Below, piece by piece: positions 53,344 to 61,959 of a stretch of DNA of 64,000 bases (the stretch's first letter is position 1; each line of letters starts with the position of its first letter). The stretch is from Nonomuraea candida (GTDB lineage Bacteria > Actinomycetota > Actinomycetes > Streptosporangiales > Streptosporangiaceae): the NCBI RefSeq assembly GCF_000725485.1, contig NZ_JOAG01000031.1:90320-154319 (forward strand), in the 5' to 3' direction. Position numbers and translations under genes: made by a program. The notes under the pieces were generated by a model. It searched no databases and had not been told where the DNA came from. It was given only the letters and a program-made list of their open reading frames with translations.

Positions 53344-54453
53344 CTACGCCATCGTCTCCTTCGCCCTCGACGCCTCGATGGCCTGTCTTAGCAGGTCTTC
53401 CTCCTCGGGTGCGGCAGGCTCGCCGCGCACCTCGCGGACGAAGTCGAGGGCGACCTCCGCCTCCGGCCGGCCGCTCACCCGCACGGGGGCGGCGGCGGGG
53501 GCGGCCCCCACCGGGTCGAAGGAGAGCGCCAGCGTGTGCGGGAAGCGGGCGCGCAGCCGCTCCATGGCCGACTTGGGGCGCACCGCGTCGGTCAGGATCA
53601 CCTGGAGCCAGTGGTCCTCGTAGGCGGTGTAGCGGGAGGAGGCGAGCAGGTCGGCCAGCTCGCCGCGGAGCCGGCCCACCGGGCGCGGGACCGGGGCGGG
53701 CACGAACTCCGCCCCCTCCCCCAGCGTCACCAGCCACGACCCCTTGACGTGCCCCACCTCGGAGAAGGAGTAGGCCAGCGGCGAGCCCGAGTAACGCACG
53801 GTCTCCGACATGCGCTGCCGCCCGTGCAGGTGGCCGAGCGCCACGTAGTCGACCCCGTCGAACACCGGCAGCGGCACGTGCGCCACCCCGCCGACGCTGA
53901 TGTCGCGCTCGCTGTCGCTGGCCTGCCCCCCGGTCACGAAGCAGTGCGACAGCACCACCGAGGCCCGGTGCCGCGCGGCGTCGGCCCTGATGCGGGTCAT
54001 CGCGTGCGAGATCGCGGCGGTGTGGCTGCGGTCGGGCAGCTCCCACGCCGCCCGCACCAGCTCCGGCTCCAGGTAGGGGATGCCGTAGAAGGCCACGCCG
54101 TCCACCAGCACCGGCTCCCACGACCGGTCGGGCGAGGTGCGCACGTGCACCCCCGCCTCCTCGAACAGCGCCGAGCCGAACCGCAGCCGCAGCGCCGAGT
54201 CGTGGTTGCCGCTGATGAGCACCACCCGCGCCCCGGCCCCGCGCAGCCGCCCGAGCGCCTCGTCGAGCAGGGCCACCGCGTCGACCGGCGGCAGCGCGCG
54301 GTCGTAGACGTCGCCCGCGATCGCCACCACGTCGACCCGCTCGGCCCGCACCGTCTCGACCAGGTGATCGACGAACGCCGCCTGACCGGCGAGCAGGCTC
54401 TCCCGGTGGAAGGAGCGCCCCAGATGCCAGTCGGAGGTGTGCAGGATCCGCAT
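53344..54453 (-). CDS. sbcD: Exonuclease subunit SbcD (Mre11-like nuclease)
   Basis: 369 residues from ATG 54453. The metallophosphoesterase motifs are all present: MRILHTSDWHLGRSF (motif I), VVAIAGDVYDRALPP (II), VVLISGNHDSALRL (III), VVLSHCFV (IV) and DYVALGHLHGRQ (V). They bind two Mn2+ ions and cleave DNA ends or hairpins under control of SbcC. The C-terminal part (about 270-369) is the SbcC-binding region. First gene of the sbcDC operon. The longer open frame upstream overlaps the divergent hydrolase gene and is not coding. Confidence 0.96.
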   Translation of the reverse strand: MRILHTSDWHLGRSFHRESLLAGQAAFVDHLVETVRAERVDVVAIAGDVYDRALPPVDAVALLDEALGRLRGAGARVVLISGNHDSALRLRFGSALFEEAGVHVRTSPDRSWEPVLVDGVAFYGIPYLEPELVRAAWELPDRSHTAAISHAMTRIRADAARHRASVVLSHCFVTGGQASDSERDISVGGVAHVPLPVFDGVDYVALGHLHGRQRMSETVRYSGSPLAYSFSEVGHVKGSWLVTLGEGAEFVPAPVPRPVGRLRGELADLLASSRYTAYEDHWLQVILTDAVRPKSAMERLRARFPHTLALSFDPVGAAPAAAPVRVSGRPEAEVALDFVREVRGEPAAPEEEDLLRQAIEASRAKETMA

Positions 54454-54559
54454 GTCGCAGGAAGCTAACAGGTCCCACCGACAAATGCGGTCTCTTCCGT
54501 CCCAGCGCCGGGAGTAGGCTGGACGATCAGCGGGCAAAACAACGCACATGGGGAGGCCA

Positions 54560-56050
54560 ATGCGCACTGGCCGTGGCACCTTGAGCGTCGCCGCCGGCCT
54601 GGTGCTGGTGGCTCTCGCTTCGGTCGGATACGTTCTGCCACCCGCATTCGACCCGCCACCCCTCAAGGTCGATCCGGCGTTCCAGGCCATCCCGGCGCAA
54701 CCCGCCGAGGAGCGGCGGCCCGTCGCGGCGAACGGCCCCGTCCGCCGCGAGGAGATCTCGCTCCCCGCGGAGGCCCAGCGCCTGGAGGGCACCCTGCGGG
54801 TGCCGCTCACCCCGGGGCGGCATCCGGCGATGGTGTTCGTGTCGGGGTCGGGCAACGGCTCGCGCACGGAGTTCACGCCGCAGGCGGAGTTCCTGGCCAG
54901 GGCCGGGGTGGCGACGATCGCGTTCGACAAGCGCACGATCGGCTACGACTTCCGCCACCGCGACTTCGGGCTGCTGGCCGACGACGCGCTGCGGATGGTC
55001 GAGTACCTGCGCACGCGCCCCGAGATCGACCCCACGCGGATCGGCATCTGGGGCGTGTCCGAGGGCGGCTGGGTGGTGCCGATCGCGGCGGCCAAGAGCT
55101 CCTCGGTCGGGTTCATGGTGCTGGTGTCCTCGCCGAACGTCTCCCCGCTGCGCCAGGTCGCCTGGGCGCTGAACGAGCAGCTCCTGCGCCTGCGCGCGCC
55201 CATCGGCGCCCGCGACCTGCTGACCAGGGCCATGGGCGGGGTCGGGTTCGACTTCCTGCGCTACGACGCGATGCCCGCCTTAAGCCGGGTCAGGCAGCCG
55301 GTCCTGGCGTTCTACGGCACCACCGACCCCTCGATCCCCTTCGTCGAGTCCACCAAGGCGCTCATCACCGCGATGGGCAGGGCGGGCAACGACAACTACA
55401 CGATCCGCTTCATGGCCGAGGGCGACCACGCCATGCGGGTCCACGGCGGCCCGTTCACCAAGGGCTACCTCGAAACCCTCGCCAACTGGATCAAGGGCCT
55501 GCCCGGCACCGCGAAGCCGGCCGTGCACATGGCGGGCGCCACCCCGGTCCAGCGCTTCGAGGCCAGCGACGTGCCGGCCGCCCCCTGGTACGCCGGCGGC
55601 ACCATGCTCGGCCTGACGATCTGCCTGGCCGCCGTCGGCTACGTGGCGGGCCCGGTCGCCGCCATGGTCGTACGCCTGCGCCACCGCCACACCTCCGTCG
55701 AGACCAACGCCAGGCTGTGGGCGCCGATCAGGCGCAGGCTCAGCAGGATGGCGTGGACCGGGCTGGGCCTGCTGGCCTCGGTGGTCGCGTTCATCACGCT
55801 GCTGGTGCTGTTCTCGATCAACCAGGCCGGCGCCTGGCCCGCCGTGCTGGCGGGCTGGCTGGTCGTGCGGGTGCTGGCCGTGCTGATGCTCATCCAGGAG
55901 GTGACGGCGGTGGCGGCGTACGTGTCGGCGCTGCGCGAGGGCCTGCAGCCGAGCCGGTGGCAGCACGTCGCGGTCGGGGGCGTGCTCGGCGGCACCGGGC
56001 TGCTGCTGGTGGCCGCGGCCTACTACGGCCTGTTCTCCTTCCCCTGGTGA
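54560..56050 (+). CDS. Membrane-bound alpha/beta hydrolase with C-terminal membrane domain
   Basis: 496 residues from ATG 54560, with GGGGAGG upstream. An N-terminal signal anchor (LSVAAGLVLVALASVGYVL) is followed by an extracytoplasmic dienelactone-hydrolase-like domain. The catalytic Ser lies in IGIWGVSEGGWVVP (GxSxG form), Asp probably in YGTTDPSIPF and His in EGDHAMRVHGG. From about 350 on there are four to five membrane helices. The combination of hydrolase and membrane domain is less common. The substrate is unknown, possibly an ester or peptide at the membrane face. It is divergent from sbcD across a 106-bp gap. Confidence 0.85.
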   Translation: MRTGRGTLSVAAGLVLVALASVGYVLPPAFDPPPLKVDPAFQAIPAQPAEERRPVAANGPVRREEISLPAEAQRLEGTLRVPLTPGRHPAMVFVSGSGNGSRTEFTPQAEFLARAGVATIAFDKRTIGYDFRHRDFGLLADDALRMVEYLRTRPEIDPTRIGIWGVSEGGWVVPIAAAKSSSVGFMVLVSSPNVSPLRQVAWALNEQLLRLRAPIGARDLLTRAMGGVGFDFLRYDAMPALSRVRQPVLAFYGTTDPSIPFVESTKALITAMGRAGNDNYTIRFMAEGDHAMRVHGGPFTKGYLETLANWIKGLPGTAKPAVHMAGATPVQRFEASDVPAAPWYAGGTMLGLTICLAAVGYVAGPVAAMVVRLRHRHTSVETNARLWAPIRRRLSRMAWTGLGLLASVVAFITLLVLFSINQAGAWPAVLAGWLVVRVLAVLMLIQEVTAVAAYVSALREGLQPSRWQHVAVGGVLGGTGLLLVAAAYYGLFSFPW

Positions 56051-56076
56051 AACGGGCGCGCGATGGGGGCGCGGCT

Positions 56077-56997
56077 TTACGCACCCTCCCCCGGCAGGTA
56101 CGCGTTCATCCACCGGTCGAGCTCGGCGAAGACCTGCTTGCGCGCCGGTTCGGCCGACAGCACCAGGTCGTGCAGCCCGTCGGTGATGCGCACGCACGTG
56201 ACGTGCGGCCCGAGCGCCGTGGACCAGCGGGCGATCTGCCGCGGGTCGAGCACGACGTCGGCCGAGAGCGCCTCCGGCACGAAGTCGCGCACCCGCAGCC
56301 CGGCCGACGAGGCCAGCACGAGCACCGGCACGTCCACCGCCAGGCCCGCGTGCAGCCGCCGCTGCGCCCGCCTGATGGCCGCCAGCCACATCCCGTGCAC
56401 CGAGAAGCCGCCCAGCGGCTTGAGCTCCAGGTCGTAGTCCCACTCGCCCTGCTCGCTGCGGTGCAGGGTGCGCCCGTAGACGGTGCTGACGCCCAGCGGC
56501 AGCGCCCTGCGCGTGTACGACAGCGGCGTCTTGAGCAGGTCGGCCGCCAGCCGCAGCGGGGTGGGCACGTTGAGGTCGAAGAACGGGCTGTTGAGCACGA
56601 GCCCCTGCACCAGCCCCCGGCCGCGGACCCGGTCGGCCCACAGCGGCGCGATCAGCCCGCCGGTGGAGTGGGCGTTGATCGTCAGCTCGTCGTGGTCCCG
56701 GCGGATGATCCGCACGGCCTCGTCGATCTCGGGGAAGTAGTCGGTGACGCTCCTGATCAGGCCCCTGGTCTGGTGCGGCAGCAAGGAGCGGCCGTACTTG
56801 CGCAGGTCGAGCGCGTAGAAGTCGATGCCGCGCTGGACGTAGTGCTCGGCCAGGTGGTCCTGGAAGAAGTAGTCCGTGAACCCGTGCAGGTAGAGCACGG
56901 CCCTGCGGGAGCCGGCGCCGACCCTCCTGGACACCAGCGTCGCCACGACCTCGCCCTCGAAGTCGTCGGGCAGGGGCAGCACGGTGATCTCGTACAT
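56077..56997 (-). CDS. Alpha/beta hydrolase, lysophospholipase-like
   Basis: 306 residues. The lid-type serine hydrolase pattern is visible: YLHGFTDYFFQDHLAEHY as the HG oxyanion region, nucleophile in LTINAHSTGGLIAPLWAD (AHSTGG; GxSxG with Ala at the first position), Asp near VVLDPRQIARW and His in ITDGLHDLVLS. It resembles monoacylglycerol lipase/PldB-type enzymes. I chose ATG 56997; ATG 57009 would overlap the enoyl-CoA hydratase gene. It lies downstream of that gene with almost no gap, suggesting one transcript. Confidence 0.85.
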   Translation of the reverse strand: MYEITVLPLPDDFEGEVVATLVSRRVGAGSRRAVLYLHGFTDYFFQDHLAEHYVQRGIDFYALDLRKYGRSLLPHQTRGLIRSVTDYFPEIDEAVRIIRRDHDELTINAHSTGGLIAPLWADRVRGRGLVQGLVLNSPFFDLNVPTPLRLAADLLKTPLSYTRRALPLGVSTVYGRTLHRSEQGEWDYDLELKPLGGFSVHGMWLAAIRRAQRRLHAGLAVDVPVLVLASSAGLRVRDFVPEALSADVVLDPRQIARWSTALGPHVTCVRITDGLHDLVLSAEPARKQVFAELDRWMNAYLPGEGA

Positions 56998-56998
56998 G

Positions 56999-57871
56999 CT
57001 AGACACCATAGGGATCGTCCGGCCACGACGGCACACCGGCGGGCAGATCCTCGCTCACCTTCATCGGGAAGGCGGCCTGCCGCTTGTCCAGGAACGCCGT
57101 GACGCCCTCGACCGCGTCCGGCGCCCCGCCCAGCTCGGCCATGAGGCGGGAGTCGGCCGCGTGCGCCTCCCAGGGCGAGGCGGCCGACAGGCCCGACCAC
57201 ATCAGCCGGCGGATGGCCGCCACCGAGACGGCCGAGGTGTTGTCGGCGATCTCCCGCGCCAGCGCGTACGCCGCCGGCAGCAGCTCATCGGCCGGGTAGA
57301 CGCGGGAGACGAGCCGCCCGGCGAGCGCCTCGGCGGCGGGGAAGACCCGGCCGGTCGCCGCCCACTCCATGGCCTGGGCGATGCCCACGATCCTGGGCAG
57401 GAACCAGCTCGACGCCGCCTCGGTGACGATCCCGCGCCTGGCGAACACCAGCCCGAACTTCGCCGTGTCGGCGGCGAGCCTGACGTCCATGGGCAGCGTC
57501 ATCGTCAGCCCGACGCCCACGGCGGGGCCGTTGATCGCGCCGATGACGGGCTTGAGCGAGCGGGCGATGCGGAGCGCGACCGTGCCGCCGCCGTCGCGGG
57601 GCGCGCCGTCCACGGTCTCCTCCGCGCGCTCCCCCTCGTGCAGGCGCCCGAACGTGCCCCCGCCCCCGCCCAGGTCGGCGCCGGCGCAGAACGCGCGGCC
57701 CGCCCCGGTGACCACCACGGCGCGGACGTCGTCATCGGCGTCGGCGCGGTCGAACGCCTCGATCAACTCTCCGCGCATCGTAAAGGTGAAGGCGTTCAGC
57801 CGCTCCGGGCGCTTCAATGTGACGGTGGCGATGCGATCGGTCACCCCGTACTCGATCTCCGAGAAGCCCAT
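56999..57871 (-). CDS. Enoyl-CoA hydratase/isomerase (crotonase) family protein
   Basis: 290 residues with the crotonase fold: RIATVTLKRPERLNAFTF, oxyanion loop VVTGAGRAFCAGADLGGG, and SLKPVIGAINGPAVGVGLTM. Catalytic Glu candidates are within DVRLAADTAKFGLVFARRGIVTEAASSWFLPRIVG (FGLVFARRGI with a Glu at VTE). It hydrates or isomerises a 2-enoyl-CoA. It might provide the methylglutaconyl-CoA hydratase step absent from the leucine operon 50 kb away, but nothing local proves this. The 169-bp gap to the LCP gene is AT-rich and probably holds a divergent promoter pair. Confidence 0.9.
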   Translation of the reverse strand: MGFSEIEYGVTDRIATVTLKRPERLNAFTFTMRGELIEAFDRADADDDVRAVVVTGAGRAFCAGADLGGGGGTFGRLHEGERAEETVDGAPRDGGGTVALRIARSLKPVIGAINGPAVGVGLTMTLPMDVRLAADTAKFGLVFARRGIVTEAASSWFLPRIVGIAQAMEWAATGRVFPAAEALAGRLVSRVYPADELLPAAYALAREIADNTSAVSVAAIRRLMWSGLSAASPWEAHAADSRLMAELGGAPDAVEGVTAFLDKRQAAFPMKVSEDLPAGVPSWPDDPYGV

Positions 57872-58040
57872 GCCCCGAATCTTATTCGGTTACGGATGTT
57901 CACCCTCCGATAAAGACATATTTCGTATCTGATGCGTAGGCTGCCGCCTCTATGAAGGCCCGAGGCGGCCGCATCGCGTTGTTGAGCGCAGGTTGCGGAC
58001 TTTGCGCCTATGGTGGAATGCGCGGGGAAACGGGGAAGGC

Positions 58041-59534
58041 GTGCGCGTGCGGCAGGCTAAGGAACCAGTGAGCGCCACGGCGGTCCTCGGGTGGCTGGTG
58101 CTGGCGGCACTCGTGCCCGGGGCCGCCCACTTGCGCGCCGGCTGGCGCAAGACCGGGCTGGTCCTCGTCTCCTGCTTCGCCGCCCTGCTGCTGGGCCTGC
58201 TGGCGTTCGTCCTCACCAACGACCTCGGCGCCCTGGCCGGCTCGGCCACCCAGGACTCCTGGCTCACCGCCATCATGACCGGCGCCATCGTCCTCGGCCT
58301 GGCCTGGTTCGCGCTCATCGTCCACTCCTTCGTGGTCCTGCGGCCCGGCCGGCTCGCCCAGTCCGGGCAGATCCTCACCGGCACCGTGGCCGGGCTGCTC
58401 GCCGTCGTGGTCGTGGTGCCCTTCGGGTACGCCGCGCAGACCGCCGTCACCTCCCGCGAGGCGCTCGACCAGATCTTCAGGACGCCCGAGAACGACGGGC
58501 AGCCCCCGCCCCCCGAGCCCAAGCCGGAAGACCCCTTCGCCGGCCGCGACCGGGTCAACATCCTGCTGCTCGGCGGCGACGCCGACGACCACAGGACCGG
58601 CGTGCGCACCGACAGCATGAACCTGGCCAGCGTCGACGTGAAGACCGGCAACACCGTGCTGTTCAGCCTCCCCCGCAACCTGGAGGACGTGCGCTTCCGC
58701 CCTGGCACCCCCATGGCCCGCCGCTTCCCCAACGGCTTCGACCTGCCCAAGGACCCCGGCGGCGGCGCCAGCGACCTGCTCAACAGCGTCTGGGAGTACG
58801 CCGACGCCCACCCCGAGCTCTTCGACGGCAAGCAGCACCAGGGCGCCAAGGTCCTCATGGACACCATCGGCTACACCCTCGGCCTCAAGGTCGACTGGTA
58901 CGCCCTGGTCAACATGTGGGGCTTCGCCCGCCTCATCGACGCCATCGGCGGCGTCACCATCACCGTCGAGCAGGACGTCATCTTCGGCAAGTACAACGAG
59001 GGCCTGGTCAAGGCCGGCACGCGCAAGCTCAAGGGCGCCGACGCCATGTGGTACGCCCGCTCGCGCACCTACAGCGACGACTACACCCGGATGCGCCGCC
59101 AGAAGTGCGTGCTCGGCGCCATCCTCGACCAGGCCGACCCGGGCACGGTGCTGACCAGGTTCAACCAGATCGCGCTGGCCACCAAGGAGCTGATCAGGAC
59201 CGACATCCCCCGGCCGATGCTCCAGCACCTGGTGCCGCTGGCGCTGAAGGTGAAGAACGCCGAGGTGTCGAGCGTGCAGTTCGTGCCACCGCTGATCAAC
59301 ACGGGCTACCCCGACTGGGAGAAGATCCGCGACATCGCGGCCAAGGCGATCAGGGACTCGGCCCGGACGAAGGCGCCGGTCGCCGCCTCCGCCGCCCCTT
59401 CGTCCGCCCCTTCGCCGGCTCTCTCGTCGTCGCCGTCGCCCAGGAAGTCCGCGAAGAAGCCGGTCCGGGAGGGCGGCGAGGACCCGACCAAGGGGTTGAC
59501 GGAGGGGTGCGGGGGCGCGTCCACGAAGGGATGA
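58041..59534 (+). CDS. LytR-CpsA-Psr (LCP) family protein
   Basis: 497 residues. GTG 58041 is preceded by GGGGAAGG; an ATG 16 codons earlier is possible. There are three or four N-terminal membrane helices, more than the single span of most LCP proteins. The extracytoplasmic LCP domain follows (DRVNILLLGGDADDHRTGVRTDSMNLASVD, VLFSLPRNLEDV, AIGGVTITVEQDV, LKGADAMWYARSRTYSDDYTRMRRQK with the conserved Arg residues). LCP enzymes ligate cell-wall glycopolymers to peptidoglycan. The C-terminus is a Ser/Ala/Pro/Lys-rich disordered tail. Confidence 0.92.
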   Translation: MRVRQAKEPVSATAVLGWLVLAALVPGAAHLRAGWRKTGLVLVSCFAALLLGLLAFVLTNDLGALAGSATQDSWLTAIMTGAIVLGLAWFALIVHSFVVLRPGRLAQSGQILTGTVAGLLAVVVVVPFGYAAQTAVTSREALDQIFRTPENDGQPPPPEPKPEDPFAGRDRVNILLLGGDADDHRTGVRTDSMNLASVDVKTGNTVLFSLPRNLEDVRFRPGTPMARRFPNGFDLPKDPGGGASDLLNSVWEYADAHPELFDGKQHQGAKVLMDTIGYTLGLKVDWYALVNMWGFARLIDAIGGVTITVEQDVIFGKYNEGLVKAGTRKLKGADAMWYARSRTYSDDYTRMRRQKCVLGAILDQADPGTVLTRFNQIALATKELIRTDIPRPMLQHLVPLALKVKNAEVSSVQFVPPLINTGYPDWEKIRDIAAKAIRDSARTKAPVAASAAPSSAPSPALSSSPSPRKSAKKPVREGGEDPTKGLTEGCGGASTKG

Positions 59535-59606
59535 ACCCGCCTTTACGTTGTAGATCATGAAAAACGGGTGGAATCGGACGGGGTGCGGCGTACAGACTCG
59601 GGGAGC

Positions 59607-60365
59607 ATGAGCACGGACGACCTGCTGACGGCGGCGGCACTCGGAGAGCACGACGAGGTCAGGCGGCTCCTCGACGCCGGCACGCCCCCTGACCGGCCCG
59701 GCGCCGACGGCGACACGGCGCTCTACCGGGCCGCCGTACAGGGGCACGCGGCCGTCGTGCGCACGCTGCTGGCGGCCGGCGCCGACCCCGACCGCGTCAG
59801 CGAGGGCGACGGCGAGGGGCGGCCCCTGTGCGCCGCGGCCTGCTGGGGGCACCTCGACGTGGTGACCGCCCTGCTCGACGCGGGCGCCGGCCCCGGCCTG
59901 CCGGAGCAGCCCGGCGGCATGACGGCCCTGCACTGGGCCGCCGCGAACGAGCGGCTCGCCGTCGTGCGGGCGCTGCTCGGCCACGGCGCCGACCCCGACG
60001 CCCGCGACTCCGCCGGCCGCACCGCCCTCTCCCACGCCGCCGAGCGCGGCGCGGCCTCCGTGGTCAGGGCGCTGCTCGACGGCGGCGCGCGGCCGGCGGC
60101 GGCCGACGCCAGGGGCCTGCGCCCCGTCGACCTCGCCCGCCGCCACGCCGGCCAGGACATCGAGGCGGAGCTGCGCGCGCGGGCCGGGGAGCACGCGCCG
60201 CCCGGGACGCGGATCGGCGTGCGGCGCGAGAAGACGGAAGGGGGCGACGTCCGGGTGGTGGCCGAGGTCCGCGAGGCCACGGGCGAGCTGCGCGCGGAGT
60301 ACTTCCTGAGCACCGGCCACGCCGAGATCGTGCGCCTGCTGGAGCCCGCGCCGGGGACGCCCTGA
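59607..60365 (+). CDS. Ankyrin-repeat protein
   Basis: 252 residues from ATG 59607 with GGGGAG upstream. About five ankyrin repeats occupy residues 5-165 (DGDTALYRAAVQGHAAVVRT, GMTALHWAAANERLAVVRAL, AGRTALSHAAERGAASVVRA). A C-terminal beta-rich domain of about 65 residues follows (VRVVAEVREATGELRAEYF). It is a cytoplasmic protein-protein interaction module; the partner is unknown. Confidence 0.88.
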   Translation: MSTDDLLTAAALGEHDEVRRLLDAGTPPDRPGADGDTALYRAAVQGHAAVVRTLLAAGADPDRVSEGDGEGRPLCAAACWGHLDVVTALLDAGAGPGLPEQPGGMTALHWAAANERLAVVRALLGHGADPDARDSAGRTALSHAAERGAASVVRALLDGGARPAAADARGLRPVDLARRHAGQDIEAELRARAGEHAPPGTRIGVRREKTEGGDVRVVAEVREATGELRAEYFLSTGHAEIVRLLEPAPGTP

Positions 60366-60479
60366 CCGTCGCGCGTTAAAGAACCCGTCTGGCCGCCGTG
60401 GCGCACTCTCCGAAGCCGTGACGGGCCGTGATCTCCTGGGACGAGGCCGTCGCCGTACGTTCACCCGGGAGATCCCGCC

Positions 60480-60749
60480 ATGCGCCACCGCCCTGCCCGC
60501 CTGTTCACCACCGCCCTGCTCACCACCACCCTGCCCGCCGCTGCCCTGACCGCCTTCGCCCTTGCGGGCCCCGCCGTCGCCACCACCACCGACTACGCCC
60601 CGGGCGTCGCCGTCGCGAGCACCCCCGTGGGCGGGCTGACCCATCGCGCGCACCGGATCCGGGACGCGGTCATCGAGGCCGGCTCCCGCTTCTACGGCCT
60701 GGCCGACATCCTCACCGGCGTCAGCCTGCGCGACGCCCTGCCCATCTGA
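60480..60749 (+). CDS. Small secreted protein
   Basis: 89 residues with a Sec signal (RLFTTALLTTTLPAAALTAFALAGPAVA) and a mature part of about 55 residues rich in Ala, Gly and Arg. No cysteines or known motif. The region 60750-60945 after it holds only a doubtful 56-codon open frame (60766-60936, plus strand) without homology I can name. Confidence 0.5.
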   Translation: MRHRPARLFTTALLTTTLPAAALTAFALAGPAVATTTDYAPGVAVASTPVGGLTHRAHRIRDAVIEAGSRFYGLADILTGVSLRDALPI

Positions 60750-60945
60750 CGCCCGCTCCCGGCGGGTGCGCACGCTCGCGCGAAGGCTGCTCGACCAGGC
60801 GCCGGCCGGCGACAACACCGCCCGGCTCAGCACGGTCTCGGCCAACAGCCCGGCGCTGAAGATGCGCGGCGACTACGCCGCCGCCGGCACCGGGGCCCTG
60901 GCGGTGCTGCCCGCCGAGCCGGCCTCGCGCCCGTGACCGCCCCGG

Positions 60946-61950
60946 TTACGAGTGGAAGGATTCCTTGGCCATGCGGCGGACGCGGGGCTCGTCGATGTCG
61001 TGGCCCAGCCCGGACTGGGTCAGGGGGACGGCGATGACGCCGGCGTTGGCGCCCACGATCGGGGAGACGATCTGGTTCTGGCGGGGCGGCTGCGTGACGT
61101 CGCACGGCAGGGTGCACCCGGGCAGGCTGGCGACCGCGACCGTGGCCGCGCGGGCCAGGCCGGCGCCCTGGCCGCCCGTGCACTGGATGTCCCAGCCCGC
61201 CGCCGCGGCCCGGTCGTGGGCGCGCCTGGTCTCCGACAGGGACGGGAAGGCGGCGGGCCGCAGCAGCAGCACCCGCGCCGCCCGCAGCGTGAGGTAGTCG
61301 TCGAGTTCGGCCGCCGAGTGGGCCTCGACCGCGACCGAGGCGGCCACCTGGTCCTGGAGCGAGGCGTGGGCGTAGACGTCGGTGGTGGCGAAGGGCCGTT
61401 CGATGACCTCCAGGCCGTAGGAGTCGAGCGCGACGAGCTGGCCGAGGTCGGTGTAGGCGTTGCCGCAGTCGACGGCCAGGGTCAGCGCCGGGTACGCCTG
61501 CCGCACCGCGCGTACGGGCTCCACGTCCCAGCCGGGCCTGACGTCGAGCGTCACGTGCCCGTAACCCGCGCAGACCTGCTGGTTGACCCGGGACACGAGG
61601 CTCTCCACGGACGGGTCGGGCGCCAGCCGCACGGTGGCCATGAGCGAGGTGCGGGTGCCGCCGATCGCCTCGGCCAGCGGCACCCCGCGCATCCTGGTCC
61701 ACAGGTCCCAGCAGGCCATGTCGACGGCCGGGTCGCCGCTGGGCACCGTGTCGGGGTGCTCCCAGTCGACCCCGACGAGCAGCGCCGCCAGCGACTCCTC
61801 CAGCTTGGACCAGGTCTTCGCCCCTGGTGAGGTCATCTCGCCCCAGCCGGTCATGCCGCCATGGTCGGTGAGCTTGACGAGCAGGGTCTCCGACCTCCTG
61901 CCGTACGGCAGGACCAGCCGGAAGACCTCGAGCTCCCGCACTCGCGGCAT
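60946..61950 (-). CDS. Enolase-superfamily protein lacking catalytic lysines (o-succinylbenzoate synthase-like)
   Basis: 334 residues resembling MenC/N-succinylamino-acid racemase proteins in fold: MTGWGEMTSPGAKTWSKLEESL, the segment PGWDVEPVRAVRQAYP, and IERPFATTDVYAHASLQ. The family's KxK motif is TLD (HVTLDVRPGWD). The second lysine at the end of the barrel is lost (VLLLRPAAFPSL). The third metal ligand region reads VAVEAHS instead of a DES-type motif. The first acidic ligand (AVDCGNAYT) and second (IERP) remain. The N-terminal 20s loop is short. Classical proton-abstraction chemistry is not expected. It starts 9 bp after the MFS gene stop. Confidence 0.85.
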   Translation of the reverse strand: MPRVRELEVFRLVLPYGRRSETLLVKLTDHGGMTGWGEMTSPGAKTWSKLEESLAALLVGVDWEHPDTVPSGDPAVDMACWDLWTRMRGVPLAEAIGGTRTSLMATVRLAPDPSVESLVSRVNQQVCAGYGHVTLDVRPGWDVEPVRAVRQAYPALTLAVDCGNAYTDLGQLVALDSYGLEVIERPFATTDVYAHASLQDQVAASVAVEAHSAAELDDYLTLRAARVLLLRPAAFPSLSETRRAHDRAAAAGWDIQCTGGQGAGLARAATVAVASLPGCTLPCDVTQPPRQNQIVSPIVGANAGVIAVPLTQSGLGHDIDEPRVRRMAKESFHS

Positions 61951-61959
61951 GTACCCCCC

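Noticed and set aside
58008..60845. Open frame of 945 codons on the minus strand across the LCP and ankyrin genes
   Set aside because: It crosses two well-supported genes and their gap in one run. Composition is typical of GC-driven shadow frames.
60766..60936. 56-codon open frame after the small secreted protein
   Set aside because: Short, no ribosome binding site, no recognisable similarity. Kept only as a note under the neighbouring gene.
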